Assembly (NCBI RefSeq): GCF_013522925.1
Contig: NZ_JAAMQU010000019.1
Span: 1-55,280, forward strand
DNA: 55,280 nt
Direction: 5' to 3'
Source of the DNA: Pseudomonas japonica
GTDB taxonomy: Bacteria > Pseudomonadota > Gammaproteobacteria > Pseudomonadales > Pseudomonadaceae
The translations under genes were made by a program, and so were the position numbers. Below are positions 26,277-34,847 of this stretch, one piece after another. The notes under the pieces were generated by a model that had not been told where the DNA came from, did not search any database, and was given only the letters and a program-made list of their open reading frames with translations. Positions within the stretch are counted from its first letter, which is position 1. Each line of letters opens with the position of its first letter.

Positions 26277-27680
26277 ATGAGCCGTATGCGTGATACAAGC
26301 CAATGGCAGGAATATATTGAAAGCTGCTTAGACTTCCGAAGCGAAGAAGGCATTTACCGTATTGCACGAGATATGTTCACTGAGCCAGAGCTCTTCGATC
26401 TCGAAATGGAACTTATTTTCGAAAAGAACTGGATATATGCTTGTCACGAAAGTGAAATTGCCAACAAACACGACTTCGTCACCATGCGTGCTGGCAGGCA
26501 GCCTCTAATCATTACTCGTGACGGCGAAAATAATTTAAACGCGCTTGTAAATGCTTGCCAGCATCGAGGCACAACTCTCACTCGAGTCGGCAAAGGCAAC
26601 CAGTCTACGTTTACCTGCCCGTTTCACGCCTGGTGCTATAAAAGCGATGGCCGTCTGGTCAAAGTAAAAGCGCCTACTGAATACGGCGAAGACTTTGACA
26701 AGGCAACTCGCGGGCTTAAAAAAGCACGTATCGAGAGCTATAAGGGTTTTGTTTTCGTCAGCCTTGACGTTCAAGGTACTGACACTTTGGAAGATTACCT
26801 GGGCGACGCCAAAGTGTTTTTTGACATGATGGTCGCGCAGTCTCCAACCGGTGAGCTTGAAGTGCTCCCGGGCAAGTCAGCTTATACCTACGACGGCAAC
26901 TGGAAGCTGCAGAACGAGAATGGCCTTGATGGCTATCACGTCAGTACCGTTCACTACAACTACGTTTCGACCGTGCAGCATCGGCAGCAGGTCAATGCCT
27001 CCAAGGGCCTAGATTCAGGCGACACGCTGGATTACAGCAAGCTGGGTGCAGGTGATAAAGAAACCGACGACGGCTGGTTTGCATTTAACAACGGTCATAG
27101 CGTGCTGTTCAGCGATATGCCAAACCCAGAAGTGCGTCCAGGTTACGCCACTATCATGCCGCGGCTGGTCGAAGAGTACGGGCAGGACAAAGCGGAATGG
27201 ATGATGCACCGCCTGCGAAACCTGAACGTGTATCCGAGTATGTTCTTCCTCGACCAGATCAGCTCCCAATTGCGAATTATCCGTCCCATAGCGTGGGATA
27301 AAACTGAGATCAACAGCTTCTGCCTTGGCGTGAAAGGTGAGTCTGATGCAGACCGAGAAAACCGTATCCGCCAGTTTGAGGACTTCTTCAACGTATCCGG
27401 GATGGGCACACCTGACGACCTGGTCGAGTTCCGTGAAGCACAACGGGGTTTCCAGGCACGTCTGGAACGATGGAGTGACATTTCACGTGGTCGCGACAAG
27501 TGGACAACGGGCCCTACCCGCAATACCGAAACCATCGGGATCTCCCCAGCGATGATCGGCGCGGAATTTACCCATGAAGGTCTGTACGTAAATCAGCACG
27601 GCAACTGGCAGAAGTTTCTGCTCAACGGACTCGCTCGTAAGGCAGCCAACGCCCAAGCATTGAAACTCAAAGAGGTATAA
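26277..27680 (+). CDS. antA: Anthranilate 1,2-dioxygenase, large (alpha) subunit
   Basis: 467 residues from the ATG at 26277; an upstream in-frame codon is not needed. Rieske [2Fe-2S] ligands C94-x-H96 and C114-x2-H117 (CQHRGTT...CPFHAW) and mononuclear-iron ligands D218, H221 and H226 in GLDGYHVSTVH are intact. The overall sequence (KKNWIYACHESE-like region, RRIIRPIAW-type beta core, FEDFFNVSGMGTPDDL) matches AntA rather than BenA. It converts anthranilate, O2 and NADH to catechol with loss of CO2 and ammonia. First gene of an apparent operon with antB 3 bases and antC 20 bases downstream. Confidence 0.93.
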   Translation: MSRMRDTSQWQEYIESCLDFRSEEGIYRIARDMFTEPELFDLEMELIFEKNWIYACHESEIANKHDFVTMRAGRQPLIITRDGENNLNALVNACQHRGTTLTRVGKGNQSTFTCPFHAWCYKSDGRLVKVKAPTEYGEDFDKATRGLKKARIESYKGFVFVSLDVQGTDTLEDYLGDAKVFFDMMVAQSPTGELEVLPGKSAYTYDGNWKLQNENGLDGYHVSTVHYNYVSTVQHRQQVNASKGLDSGDTLDYSKLGAGDKETDDGWFAFNNGHSVLFSDMPNPEVRPGYATIMPRLVEEYGQDKAEWMMHRLRNLNVYPSMFFLDQISSQLRIIRPIAWDKTEINSFCLGVKGESDADRENRIRQFEDFFNVSGMGTPDDLVEFREAQRGFQARLERWSDISRGRDKWTTGPTRNTETIGISPAMIGAEFTHEGLYVNQHGNWQKFLLNGLARKAANAQALKLKEV

Positions 27681-27683
27681 GCC

Positions 27684-28175
27684 ATGAGCGCCGAACTCCA
27701 ATACCAAATCGAGCAATTCCTCTATAAGAAAGCAGAGTTGTGTGACGCCCAAGATTGGGACGCTTACCTCGCGTTGTTCAGCGACGACAGCGTCTTGCAT
27801 CTTCCTCAATGGGACTCGGAACACGTTTACACCACCGATCCAAAGAAGGGTATGTCCTTGATCTATTACCCCAACCGAGGCGGCCTTGAAGACCGGGTTT
27901 TCCGTATCCGTACTGGCAAAGCCGCTTCAGCGACACCGATGCCGCGCACGCTTCACCAGATCAGCAACGTGCGTATCCAGCCAATGGAAGGTGGCTATTT
28001 AGAAGCTCGAGTCAATTGGCAGACCCTGTATTACCGCCAAGCGACAGCAGAGCATTTCTTTGGGCGGGCCACCTACACATTGCGGCCCAACGGCGAAGGC
28101 TGGCTGATCTCCAAGAAGCACACCGTGCTCCTGAACGACACCATTAACTCCGTGTTGGATTTTTACCACATTTAA
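27684..28175 (+). CDS. antB: Anthranilate 1,2-dioxygenase, small (beta) subunit
   Basis: 163 residues, the standard length for AntB/BenB. The SnoaL-like cone fold is recognisable from IEQFLYKKAELCDAQDWDAYLALFSDDSVLHLPQ at the N-terminus and FFGRATYTLRPNGEGWLISKKHTVLLND at the C-terminus. It has no cofactor and stabilises the alpha3beta3 hexamer. Starts 3 bases after antA. Confidence 0.92.
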   Translation: MSAELQYQIEQFLYKKAELCDAQDWDAYLALFSDDSVLHLPQWDSEHVYTTDPKKGMSLIYYPNRGGLEDRVFRIRTGKAASATPMPRTLHQISNVRIQPMEGGYLEARVNWQTLYYRQATAEHFFGRATYTLRPNGEGWLISKKHTVLLNDTINSVLDFYHI

Positions 28176-28195
28176 GCCGTAGGAAAGGTTAAGCC

Positions 28196-29215
28196 ATGTA
28201 CAAGGTTGCGTTGAACTTCGCTGACGGCAAAACTCTGTTTTGCTCAGTACCGCCCAATGGCATTCTATTGGACGCGGCGCTCAAGTGCGGAATAAAAATC
28301 CCTCTGGATTGCCGTGAAGGGGTTTGCGCGACCTGTCAGGGCCGTTGCGAGTCTGGTAGCTACACGCAAGACTACGTGGATGAAGAAGCACTCTCCGAGC
28401 AAGATTTGGCTGAACGTAAAGTACTTTCCTGTCAGACAAGAGTGCTTTCCGACGCCTCGTTTTATTTTGACTTTGACTCAACCCTATGCGGAAACGAGGG
28501 AACCGCAGAAGTCACATCCACAGTGACTGAAGTTATCCAGATTTCAAACAGCACGGCTATTGTCAGAGTCGCAATCAACGCCGACCAACCAGTCCTGAAC
28601 TATCTTCCAGGCCAATACGCACGCCTGAAAGTACCGGGTACAGAGCACAGTCGCTCATACTCGTTCGCTTGCGCACCCGGCAGCCGGAACTTGGAGTTTC
28701 TCGTTCGGCTCTTGCCGAGCGGCGTCATGACGGACTACGTACGTGACCGCTGCAAGGTCGGCGATACGATCAAAATGGAAGCCCCCCTTGGAGCTTTTTA
28801 TCTGCGGCACATTGACCGGCCGGTGATCATGATTGCAGGTGGCACTGGGCTCTCTGCTTTCCTGGGCATGTTGGATCAACTGGCCAAAAAAGGCGGATCA
28901 GGCTTTCCCATACACCTGTTCTACGGCGTTCGGACCGAGCAGGACTTGTGTGAGCTCGCACGTATTGAGGCCTACAAAGCAAAGATCCCGGGGTTTGAGT
29001 TCACACCTGTTTTGAGCGATGCAAGCGAACAATGGAAGGGTCTGAAAGGATTTATCCCGGCTCACTTGGGAGAATACGAAACGGCTGACACGCCATTTGA
29101 TATGTATATGTGCGGTCCTCCGCCCATGGTGGAATCTATCAAATCTTGGCAGACCGACAAAAAGCTTAGCTCGATCCGTATGTACTTTGAAAAGTTTACA
29201 GAAAGTAATACCTAA
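28196..29215 (+). CDS. antC: Anthranilate dioxygenase electron-transfer reductase
   Basis: 339 residues with GGAAAGG upstream. An N-terminal plant-type ferredoxin domain has C39-x4-C44-x2-C47...C79 ([2Fe-2S]). It is followed by a ferredoxin-NADP-reductase-like FAD domain (GQYARLKVPGTEHSRSYSFA) and an NADH domain (MIAGGTGLSAFLGMLDQL, MYMCGPPPMVES). This fused order is the BenC/AntC type. It passes electrons from NADH to AntAB. Downstream a different reductase serves a second oxygenase. Confidence 0.92.
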   Translation: MYKVALNFADGKTLFCSVPPNGILLDAALKCGIKIPLDCREGVCATCQGRCESGSYTQDYVDEEALSEQDLAERKVLSCQTRVLSDASFYFDFDSTLCGNEGTAEVTSTVTEVIQISNSTAIVRVAINADQPVLNYLPGQYARLKVPGTEHSRSYSFACAPGSRNLEFLVRLLPSGVMTDYVRDRCKVGDTIKMEAPLGAFYLRHIDRPVIMIAGGTGLSAFLGMLDQLAKKGGSGFPIHLFYGVRTEQDLCELARIEAYKAKIPGFEFTPVLSDASEQWKGLKGFIPAHLGEYETADTPFDMYMCGPPPMVESIKSWQTDKKLSSIRMYFEKFTESNT

Positions 29216-29280
29216 CCAAAGCACCTCCGGGCGCCTGTTACGTTTTATGTTCGACCGCTATATGCGCGTAGGATTTCGTT

Positions 29281-30225
29281 ATGTCCAGTTTTTCCTTAAA
29301 AGTTGAAAAAATTGAAAATTTGACTCAGCGCATTCGCCGTCTAGTGCTGATTTCGCCAGATAATGCGTCCCTGCCGAGATTCACACCGGGAGCCCATCTA
29401 GAGTTGCATATTCCTGGTGAACGCAAACAAAAACGTGCCTATTCAATAGTCAATTTTTCAGCTAGCGATCATTATGAGATTGCTGTGCAGCTAAATGATC
29501 AAAGCACGGGCGGTTCGAAATGGGTTCACAGCCTGGTTGAAGGTCAGGAGGTGGAAGTAGAGATTCCTAAGAATCATTTCCCTCTAGTGGCCGACGCCGA
29601 GCACTACCTGCTTATCGCTGGGGGCATCGGCATCACCCCCATACTGAGCATGGCACGTGCACTGGTTGAATCTCATCGGGACTTCACGCTGCATTACGCA
29701 GGTCGTGAAGCATCGAATATGGCTTATCTCACTGAGGTTCAATGCTTGGATAACAGCCAGTGCTGGATCAGTGGCGGTGACGTAGAGAAACGATTCCCTG
29801 CCGCAACAGTGCTGGCCAATCCCATTCCCAATAAGCATCTGTACATCTGCGGCCCCACTGCAATGATCACTTCAGTCATTCAGATCGCTCGCGATTTAGG
29901 CTGGCCCGAAGAACAACTACATTACGAGTTATTTGCCGGAACTCTGGAAGAAGAAGGCGATCAGGCATTTGAGGTCGAACTCCGCGCCAGCGGTATGACC
30001 TTGGCAGTAAATCCTGGGCAAAACTTGCTAGACGTCATGATCGAAGCTGGCCTGGACCCAATGTTCGATTGCCGCCGAGGGGACTGCGGTGTCTGCGTTA
30101 CCCAGATTATTGATGGGGAGGCAGACCACCGAGATATCTGCCTTTCCGATCGTGAACGTGCAAGCGGATCGTTCTGCACATGTGTTTCCCGTGCCAAAAC
30201 CGCCAAATTGGTACTGGACCTATAA
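29281..30225 (+). CDS. Second oxygenase reductase, phthalate/vanillate-demethylase type
   Basis: 314 residues. The flavin domain comes first (FTPGAHLELHIPGERKQKRAYSIVN), then the NADH domain (LLIAGGIGITPILSMARAL, YICGPTAMI), and a C-terminal [2Fe-2S] domain with CRRGDCGVC plus a later Cys (SFCTC). This order is opposite to AntC and typical of PDR/VanB-type reductases. It sits directly upstream of a second ring-hydroxylating oxygenase and probably supplies its electrons. Confidence 0.92.
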   Translation: MSSFSLKVEKIENLTQRIRRLVLISPDNASLPRFTPGAHLELHIPGERKQKRAYSIVNFSASDHYEIAVQLNDQSTGGSKWVHSLVEGQEVEVEIPKNHFPLVADAEHYLLIAGGIGITPILSMARALVESHRDFTLHYAGREASNMAYLTEVQCLDNSQCWISGGDVEKRFPAATVLANPIPNKHLYICGPTAMITSVIQIARDLGWPEEQLHYELFAGTLEEEGDQAFEVELRASGMTLAVNPGQNLLDVMIEAGLDPMFDCRRGDCGVCVTQIIDGEADHRDICLSDRERASGSFCTCVSRAKTAKLVLDL

Positions 30226-30243
30226 TCAGTAATGGAGACAACA

Positions 30244-31575
30244 ATGATTCCAACAAATGAACAAATCGCGGACCTGATCCGAGAAGATAGTGTCCATAAG
30301 AGCGTTTATACAGACCCTATTTTATTTCAGCTCGAGATGGAGCGCATTTACGGCCACGCTTGGATCTATGTCGGTCACGAAAGCCAAGTGAAGAACCTTG
30401 GCGATTACCATACCACTCGTATCGGTGACCAAGACGTTGTGATGGTAAGGGCGCCAGACGGCAAGGTTAATGTCCACTACAACCGCTGCCCTCACAAGGG
30501 TGCTAAGCTGGTTGCTGACGGCGACGGTAACGTCGGCAAGTTCTTCCGTTGCCCTTATCACGCGTGGACTTTCAAGCTCGACGGATCGCATCTTTCTGCT
30601 CCGCTAAAAAGCGGATTCGAAGGCACCTGTTACGACCCTAAACATCCCGATTTCTCCATGGTGAGTGTGGCCCGGGTTGCTAATTATCGTGGCTTTATAT
30701 TCGCCAGCCAAGCAGCATTTGGCGAAGATTTGAAAACGTTCCTGGGCGGAGTGGTCACGTCTATCGACAATATGTGTGACCGTTCCCCAATCGGTGAGTT
30801 GGAAGTAGCGGGCGGCATATTCCGCGTCCAGCAACGCTCCAACTGGAAAGTGTTCTACGAGAATCTGCATGACACGATGCACGCTCGCGTAACCCACGAA
30901 TCATCTGTGGATGCGGCTCGCCAGGAAGCTAAATCCATCGGCGAAATGCCTTTCGAACTGCTGATCATGGACGGCAACGGTGAGCCGTATGATTTCTGGG
31001 AAAAACTGGAGCTGCGCGCTTATCACAATGGTCATGGCTACATGGAAGCAATCTTCGATCCGGGCGCTGCTGAACGCGATGAGGTTTCCAAAGCCCATTT
31101 CGAATGCCTGAGCGAAGCTTACGGCGCAGAAAGGGCACGCGAAATCATGGGCATGAACCGCCACAACACCGTAATTTACGGTAGCGGATCGCCTCACACC
31201 GTATTCATGCAATTTCGTGTTATCCGCCCGGTTTCCGTCGACAAAACCATGGTGGAAATTCAGACGTTCCGTCCAAAGGGCGCACCAGACGTGGTCTTTG
31301 ATCGTGCATTGACCTATGCCAACGTCATCAACTCGCCGTCCTCGAACGTAATGCCAGATGACGTTGAAGTCTATGCACGCTGCCAAGAGGGGAATATGAC
31401 CCGCGGAGGCAACTGGATCAGCATGCATCGCTATGTTGGTACCGACAAGATTCTGGAAGACGGTGCAGTTTCTACCAATGGCACTAGCGAATTGCCGATG
31501 CGCAATCAATTCGCTGCCTGGAAAAAATTCATGACTGGAACCATCATCGCCAAGGAGAGCGGCAATGTTGCTTGA
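30244..31575 (+). CDS. Second aromatic ring-hydroxylating oxygenase, alpha subunit
   Basis: 443 residues from the ATG at 30244 (GGAG 6 bases before). Rieske ligands C82-x-H84 and C103-x2-H106 (CPHKG...CPYHAW) and mononuclear-iron ligands D210, H213 and H218 in NLHDTMHARVTH are present. It is in the benzoate/anthranilate-type two-subunit oxygenase superfamily, but clearly distinct from AntA and not assignable to a known substrate by eye; it also recalls IacC-like oxygenases of indole-acetate catabolism. The next gene is its beta subunit, overlapping by 11 bases. Substrate may be the acid or aldehyde formed from the amine upstream. Confidence 0.88.
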   Translation: MIPTNEQIADLIREDSVHKSVYTDPILFQLEMERIYGHAWIYVGHESQVKNLGDYHTTRIGDQDVVMVRAPDGKVNVHYNRCPHKGAKLVADGDGNVGKFFRCPYHAWTFKLDGSHLSAPLKSGFEGTCYDPKHPDFSMVSVARVANYRGFIFASQAAFGEDLKTFLGGVVTSIDNMCDRSPIGELEVAGGIFRVQQRSNWKVFYENLHDTMHARVTHESSVDAARQEAKSIGEMPFELLIMDGNGEPYDFWEKLELRAYHNGHGYMEAIFDPGAAERDEVSKAHFECLSEAYGAERAREIMGMNRHNTVIYGSGSPHTVFMQFRVIRPVSVDKTMVEIQTFRPKGAPDVVFDRALTYANVINSPSSNVMPDDVEVYARCQEGNMTRGGNWISMHRYVGTDKILEDGAVSTNGTSELPMRNQFAAWKKFMTGTIIAKESGNVA

Positions 31576-32098
31576 CCGTAATTTCAACGTAAACACGACC
31601 GACCTGACTCTCACGCTTGTCGAAGAAGCAACAGTACGTTCGATCGAACAATTCATCTACCGAGAGGCTCGCTTGCTCGATACCTGGAAGTTCTGGGAGT
31701 GGGACAAACTATTCACCGATGACGGCATGTACTGGGTGCCGCATAAGCACAATCAAGCCAACCCGTTTGACCACATCTCTCTGTTCTGGGAGAACAGGAT
31801 GCTCCGGGAAACCCGTATCCGCCGGGTCGAGAATGTTCGCAACTGGTCACAACAACCTCAGACCCAAACCGCCCACTTGGTAGGTAACGTCTGCATCGAA
31901 GGTTTGGACGAGGATGACTGTCTGGTGGTCAGTGCCAGTTTCCAAGCAACCGAGTGGCGGCTTGATCAGCGTCAACTCGCAGGGCGCTACACCTACAAAC
32001 TGATCGGCAATAAAGTCGATGGATGGAAGATCAAGCTGAAACGTGTCGACCTGGTCAACTGCAACGACGTCTTCGCCAACCTCGAGGTGTTCGTTTGA
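31565..32098 (+). CDS. Second ring-hydroxylating oxygenase, beta subunit
   Basis: 177 residues of the SnoaL-like beta-subunit family (EQFIYREARLLDTWKFWEWDKLFTDDGMYWVPHK, HISLFWENRMLRETRIRRVENVRNW, RQLAGRYTYKLIGNKVDGWKIKLKRVDLVN). It overlaps the alpha gene by 11 bases and its stop overlaps the next start by one base, so the unit is tightly coupled. Confidence 0.9.
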   Translation: MLLDRNFNVNTTDLTLTLVEEATVRSIEQFIYREARLLDTWKFWEWDKLFTDDGMYWVPHKHNQANPFDHISLFWENRMLRETRIRRVENVRNWSQQPQTQTAHLVGNVCIEGLDEDDCLVVSASFQATEWRLDQRQLAGRYTYKLIGNKVDGWKIKLKRVDLVNCNDVFANLEVFV

Positions 32099-32691
32099 TG
32101 GATCGGCCGGTCGTCATTGCGCTCCATTACCAGAACGACGTCCTGCACGCTGACGGTCGCATCAAGGTAGGTATGGACACCGACGGGGAAGGTCGGGCGA
32201 ATCTCATCGCAGCTGCGGGGAAGCTTCTACGGGGCGCGCGAAAAAACGACTGGCCCATCATTCATGCCCGCGTCGCTTACTGCGGTAATTATTCTGACCT
32301 GATCGCCAACGCACCAATTCTCGAAAACGTGAGAAAAATCGGTGCGGTGATAGACGGGTCTTGGGGTGCAGAGTTTCTCGAGGTTTTGAGCCCCCATGAA
32401 AACGGCAATGAATACGTCGTTACGCACAAACGGATCAATGCGTTCTATGGCACTCATGCCGAGGCTTTGCTAACGATGCTTGGTGCTCGGACGTTGATCA
32501 TTGCCGGCGTTGCCACTCACTCGGTCGTAGAAAGCACAGTTCGACATGCAGTGGACTGCGGTTACAAGGTGATGGTGCCGTCCGACGCTTGCTCGTCTGC
32601 AGATCCTTCAGCGCATCAGGCATCGCTTAATAGCATGAGCCTAATTGCACGAATCACCAGCGTCCGCCAATTGATGGAGTCATTGGTATGA
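32098..32691 (+). CDS. Isochorismatase-fold hydrolase-like protein lacking canonical Asp and Cys
   Basis: 197 residues; the ATG at 32098 overlaps the previous stop. The fold is recognisable from PVVIALHYQNDVLHADG, a central HKRINAFYGT (the expected Lys) and ARTLIIAGVATHSVVESTVRHAVDCGYKV. In catalytic members the first motif is D-x-Q-N-D and the last has a Cys two or three residues before V-E-S-T. Here His replaces the first Asp and Val the Cys. It may be inactive, use another mechanism, or bind a cyclic intermediate. Family members include maleamate, nicotinamide and carbamoylsarcosine amidases, so a ring-opened amide could be the original substrate. Confidence 0.85.
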   Translation: MDRPVVIALHYQNDVLHADGRIKVGMDTDGEGRANLIAAAGKLLRGARKNDWPIIHARVAYCGNYSDLIANAPILENVRKIGAVIDGSWGAEFLEVLSPHENGNEYVVTHKRINAFYGTHAEALLTMLGARTLIIAGVATHSVVESTVRHAVDCGYKVMVPSDACSSADPSAHQASLNSMSLIARITSVRQLMESLV

Positions 32692-33476
32692 GTCTTGAAG
32701 GCAAAGTTGCGATTGTTACCGGCAGCACTCAAGGTCTAGGCCTGGATATCGCTAAAGTTTTGCTCGCTCAGGGCGCCGAGGTGATGCTGGTAGGCAGAAA
32801 TGCCGAAGCCGGTCGTCGATTGAGCGAGGAGTTGGGCCCGTGTGCGTCTTATACAGAGTGTGATGTTGAAAACGATGAAGACATTGATAGGTGTATTGAT
32901 AACACCATCAATCAATTCGGCAAGATCGACATCCTCATCAATAATGCATGCATCTACGCAGACAACGGAATCGCTTCTTCCAGGGACGAATGGCACAAGA
33001 GTTTGAATGTCAACATTGTTTCTTCTGCGATGTTCGTCCAGAAGGTTTCCTCGCTTCTACGATCTGGGAGCACGATCATCAACATCACCAGCACCGGCGG
33101 CAAGTTCGGTGCCGCTGGCAGGGCGCTTTATCCTGCGTCCAAAGCAGCGATGCTGCAGTTGACCAAAAATTTTGCGGTTAGCCTCGCCCCCCAGGGTACC
33201 CGGGTACTCAGCGTATCACCGGCTTGGACTTGGTCACCGAGTGTTGCATCACTGACGAATAACGATATCGCTTTGGCCGACAAGGTCGGCGCGGATTTCC
33301 ATCCTCTTGGCCGCGTAGGTCGGGGCGAGGAAATCGGGAACGTTGTGGCTTTCCTATGTAGCGCAGGCGCTTCCTGGATGACAGGCGTCGATGTGCCGGT
33401 TGATGGCGGCTTCTCGATCCTTGGGCCGGACCGGGGTTTGTCGCCAAAGGTCTGGTTCCAACTTCATTCTGAGTAA
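32688..33476 (+). CDS. Short-chain dehydrogenase/reductase
   Basis: 262 residues; ATGA overlap with the preceding gene. NAD(P)-binding TGSTQGLG (12-19), NNAC replacing the usual NNAG, the catalytic Ser in NITSTGG, and YPASK with Tyr and Lys are present. The C-terminus SWMTGVDVPVDGGFS is typical. In oxygenase clusters such enzymes dehydrogenate cis-dihydrodiols or interconvert alcohols and ketones. Its place after the second oxygenase suggests it re-aromatises that product. Confidence 0.9.
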   Translation: MSLEGKVAIVTGSTQGLGLDIAKVLLAQGAEVMLVGRNAEAGRRLSEELGPCASYTECDVENDEDIDRCIDNTINQFGKIDILINNACIYADNGIASSRDEWHKSLNVNIVSSAMFVQKVSSLLRSGSTIINITSTGGKFGAAGRALYPASKAAMLQLTKNFAVSLAPQGTRVLSVSPAWTWSPSVASLTNNDIALADKVGADFHPLGRVGRGEEIGNVVAFLCSAGASWMTGVDVPVDGGFSILGPDRGLSPKVWFQLHSE

Positions 33477-33499
33477 TTCATTTTTAAGGGGCATTCCAG

Positions 33500-34735
33500 A
33501 TGGGTGAGTTCGTTGCTATCCAAACTTTGGATAAACAAAATACCTTTCGCGGTTACCTTGCAGTACCCGCGAGCGGAAAAGGCCCTGGGCTGGTACTAGG
33601 CCAGGAAATTTTCGGTGTTAACGCCAACATGCGCGCCGTCGCCGACTTGTATGCAGAGGAAGGCTATGTTGTCCTCGTCCCCGATCTCTTCTGGAGGTTG
33701 GAGCGCGACGTAGACCTGGGCTACACGCAAGAAGACTTCACCAAGGCGATTGATCTGTTTCAACGCATGGATGTGGGCCGGGCCGTCGACGACATTGCTG
33801 CCAGCTTCGTCAAACTGGAAACACTCGACCAAGTCGAAGGCGACGGGTTGGGCTACGTGGGATTCTGCATGGGCGGGAAGTTGGCCTATCTGACGGCTAC
33901 CCGGACGAAAGCAGCTTGCTCCGTTGGTTTTTATGGGATGGGCATAGAAAGCTACCTCGATGAAGCCAATCAAATATCGGGGCGCCTAGTCCTGCACTTT
34001 GCCGAAAACGACGTTTACTGCGATGCTGATGCGCGTGCTCATATCTCCACGGCGCTCAAGTCCAACAAGAGTGCCGAGGTCTACGTCTACCCCAATGTCG
34101 ACCACGCTTTCGCTCGTGTTGGCAGCGAACACTTCGATAAACCAGCCGCGTTAATGGCGCACGAACGCACCATCGCAGCGCTCAAGCGCGAGATTGGTCC
34201 GCAATTCAACTTGTCCGAGCTTTGGGACGAGCATGTAAAGCACGAGTTCGATACCCGCGACGTTCCTGCCACCATGGCAACCATGGTCGCAGAACCTTAT
34301 GTGAACCATATCCCGACCATGACTGGCGGCGTTGGCAATAAGCAACTGAGCCGGTTCTACCAACACCACTTCGTCCATGGTAATCCGCCGGACATGAAGC
34401 TGATCCCGCTGTCTCGGACGGTTGGCGCGCTGCAAATTGTTGATGAGTTCATCATGTGCTTTACGCATACAACCGAAATCGACTGGCTTCTCCCTAACGT
34501 TGCACCGACTGGAAAATACGTCGAAATCCCGATGCTTGGCGTGGTCAGGTTCCGTGGCGACAAGCTATACCACGAGCACATTTACTGGGACCAGGCGAGC
34601 CTGCTGGTACAGGTAGGCCTGCTGAACCCCGAAGGGCTTCCGATTGCAGGTGTGATCACAGCGCAGAAACTGCTTGACGAAACACTGCCATCAAACACAT
34701 TGATGGCGAACTGGAAAAAAAGCGAAAAAATCTGA
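33500..34735 (+). CDS. Dienelactone hydrolase fused to an NTF2/SnoaL-like domain
   Basis: 411 residues, much longer than the usual about 235 for dienelactone hydrolases. The N-terminal part (1-225) has the family triad elements: LGQEIFGVNA (Glu), YVGFCMGG (nucleophile Cys), AENDVY (Asp) and NVDHAFARVG (His). The C-terminal part (about 230-400, WDEHVKHEFDTRDVPATMATMVAEPYVNHIP to VGLLNPEGLPI) is a SnoaL/NTF2-like domain, often a steroid-isomerase or ester-cyclase-type scaffold. It hydrolyses a lactone or cyclic ester formed from ring cleavage in known relatives. The fusion suggests lactone opening and isomerisation in one protein. Confidence 0.88.
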   Translation: MGEFVAIQTLDKQNTFRGYLAVPASGKGPGLVLGQEIFGVNANMRAVADLYAEEGYVVLVPDLFWRLERDVDLGYTQEDFTKAIDLFQRMDVGRAVDDIAASFVKLETLDQVEGDGLGYVGFCMGGKLAYLTATRTKAACSVGFYGMGIESYLDEANQISGRLVLHFAENDVYCDADARAHISTALKSNKSAEVYVYPNVDHAFARVGSEHFDKPAALMAHERTIAALKREIGPQFNLSELWDEHVKHEFDTRDVPATMATMVAEPYVNHIPTMTGGVGNKQLSRFYQHHFVHGNPPDMKLIPLSRTVGALQIVDEFIMCFTHTTEIDWLLPNVAPTGKYVEIPMLGVVRFRGDKLYHEHIYWDQASLLVQVGLLNPEGLPIAGVITAQKLLDETLPSNTLMANWKKSEKI

Positions 34736-34781
34736 GGCTTGGTTTTTCGGCTTCATCTCTGATCAACGCTTAAAAGACTGA

Positions 34782-34811
34782 AATTTCTCTGCCGATACGC
34801 CCAGAGAAATT
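34782..34811 (+). promoter_or_regulatory. Perfect 10-bp hairpin in the gap before the aldehyde dehydrogenase
   Basis: AATTTCTCTG (34782-34791) is the exact reverse complement of CAGAGAAATT (34802-34811) around a 10-base loop. It is not followed by a T-run. It could be an mRNA-processing or attenuation element, or an operator for a separate promoter of the aldehyde-dehydrogenase gene. Confidence 0.55.
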
Positions 34812-34847
34812 CAACCTGGGCAACCCTAGACTCAAAGGCGGGCTGTT

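Noticed and set aside
30901..31656. Minus-strand open frame of 251 codons
   Set aside because: Antisense to the second oxygenase alpha gene, whose iron ligands are complete on the plus strand.
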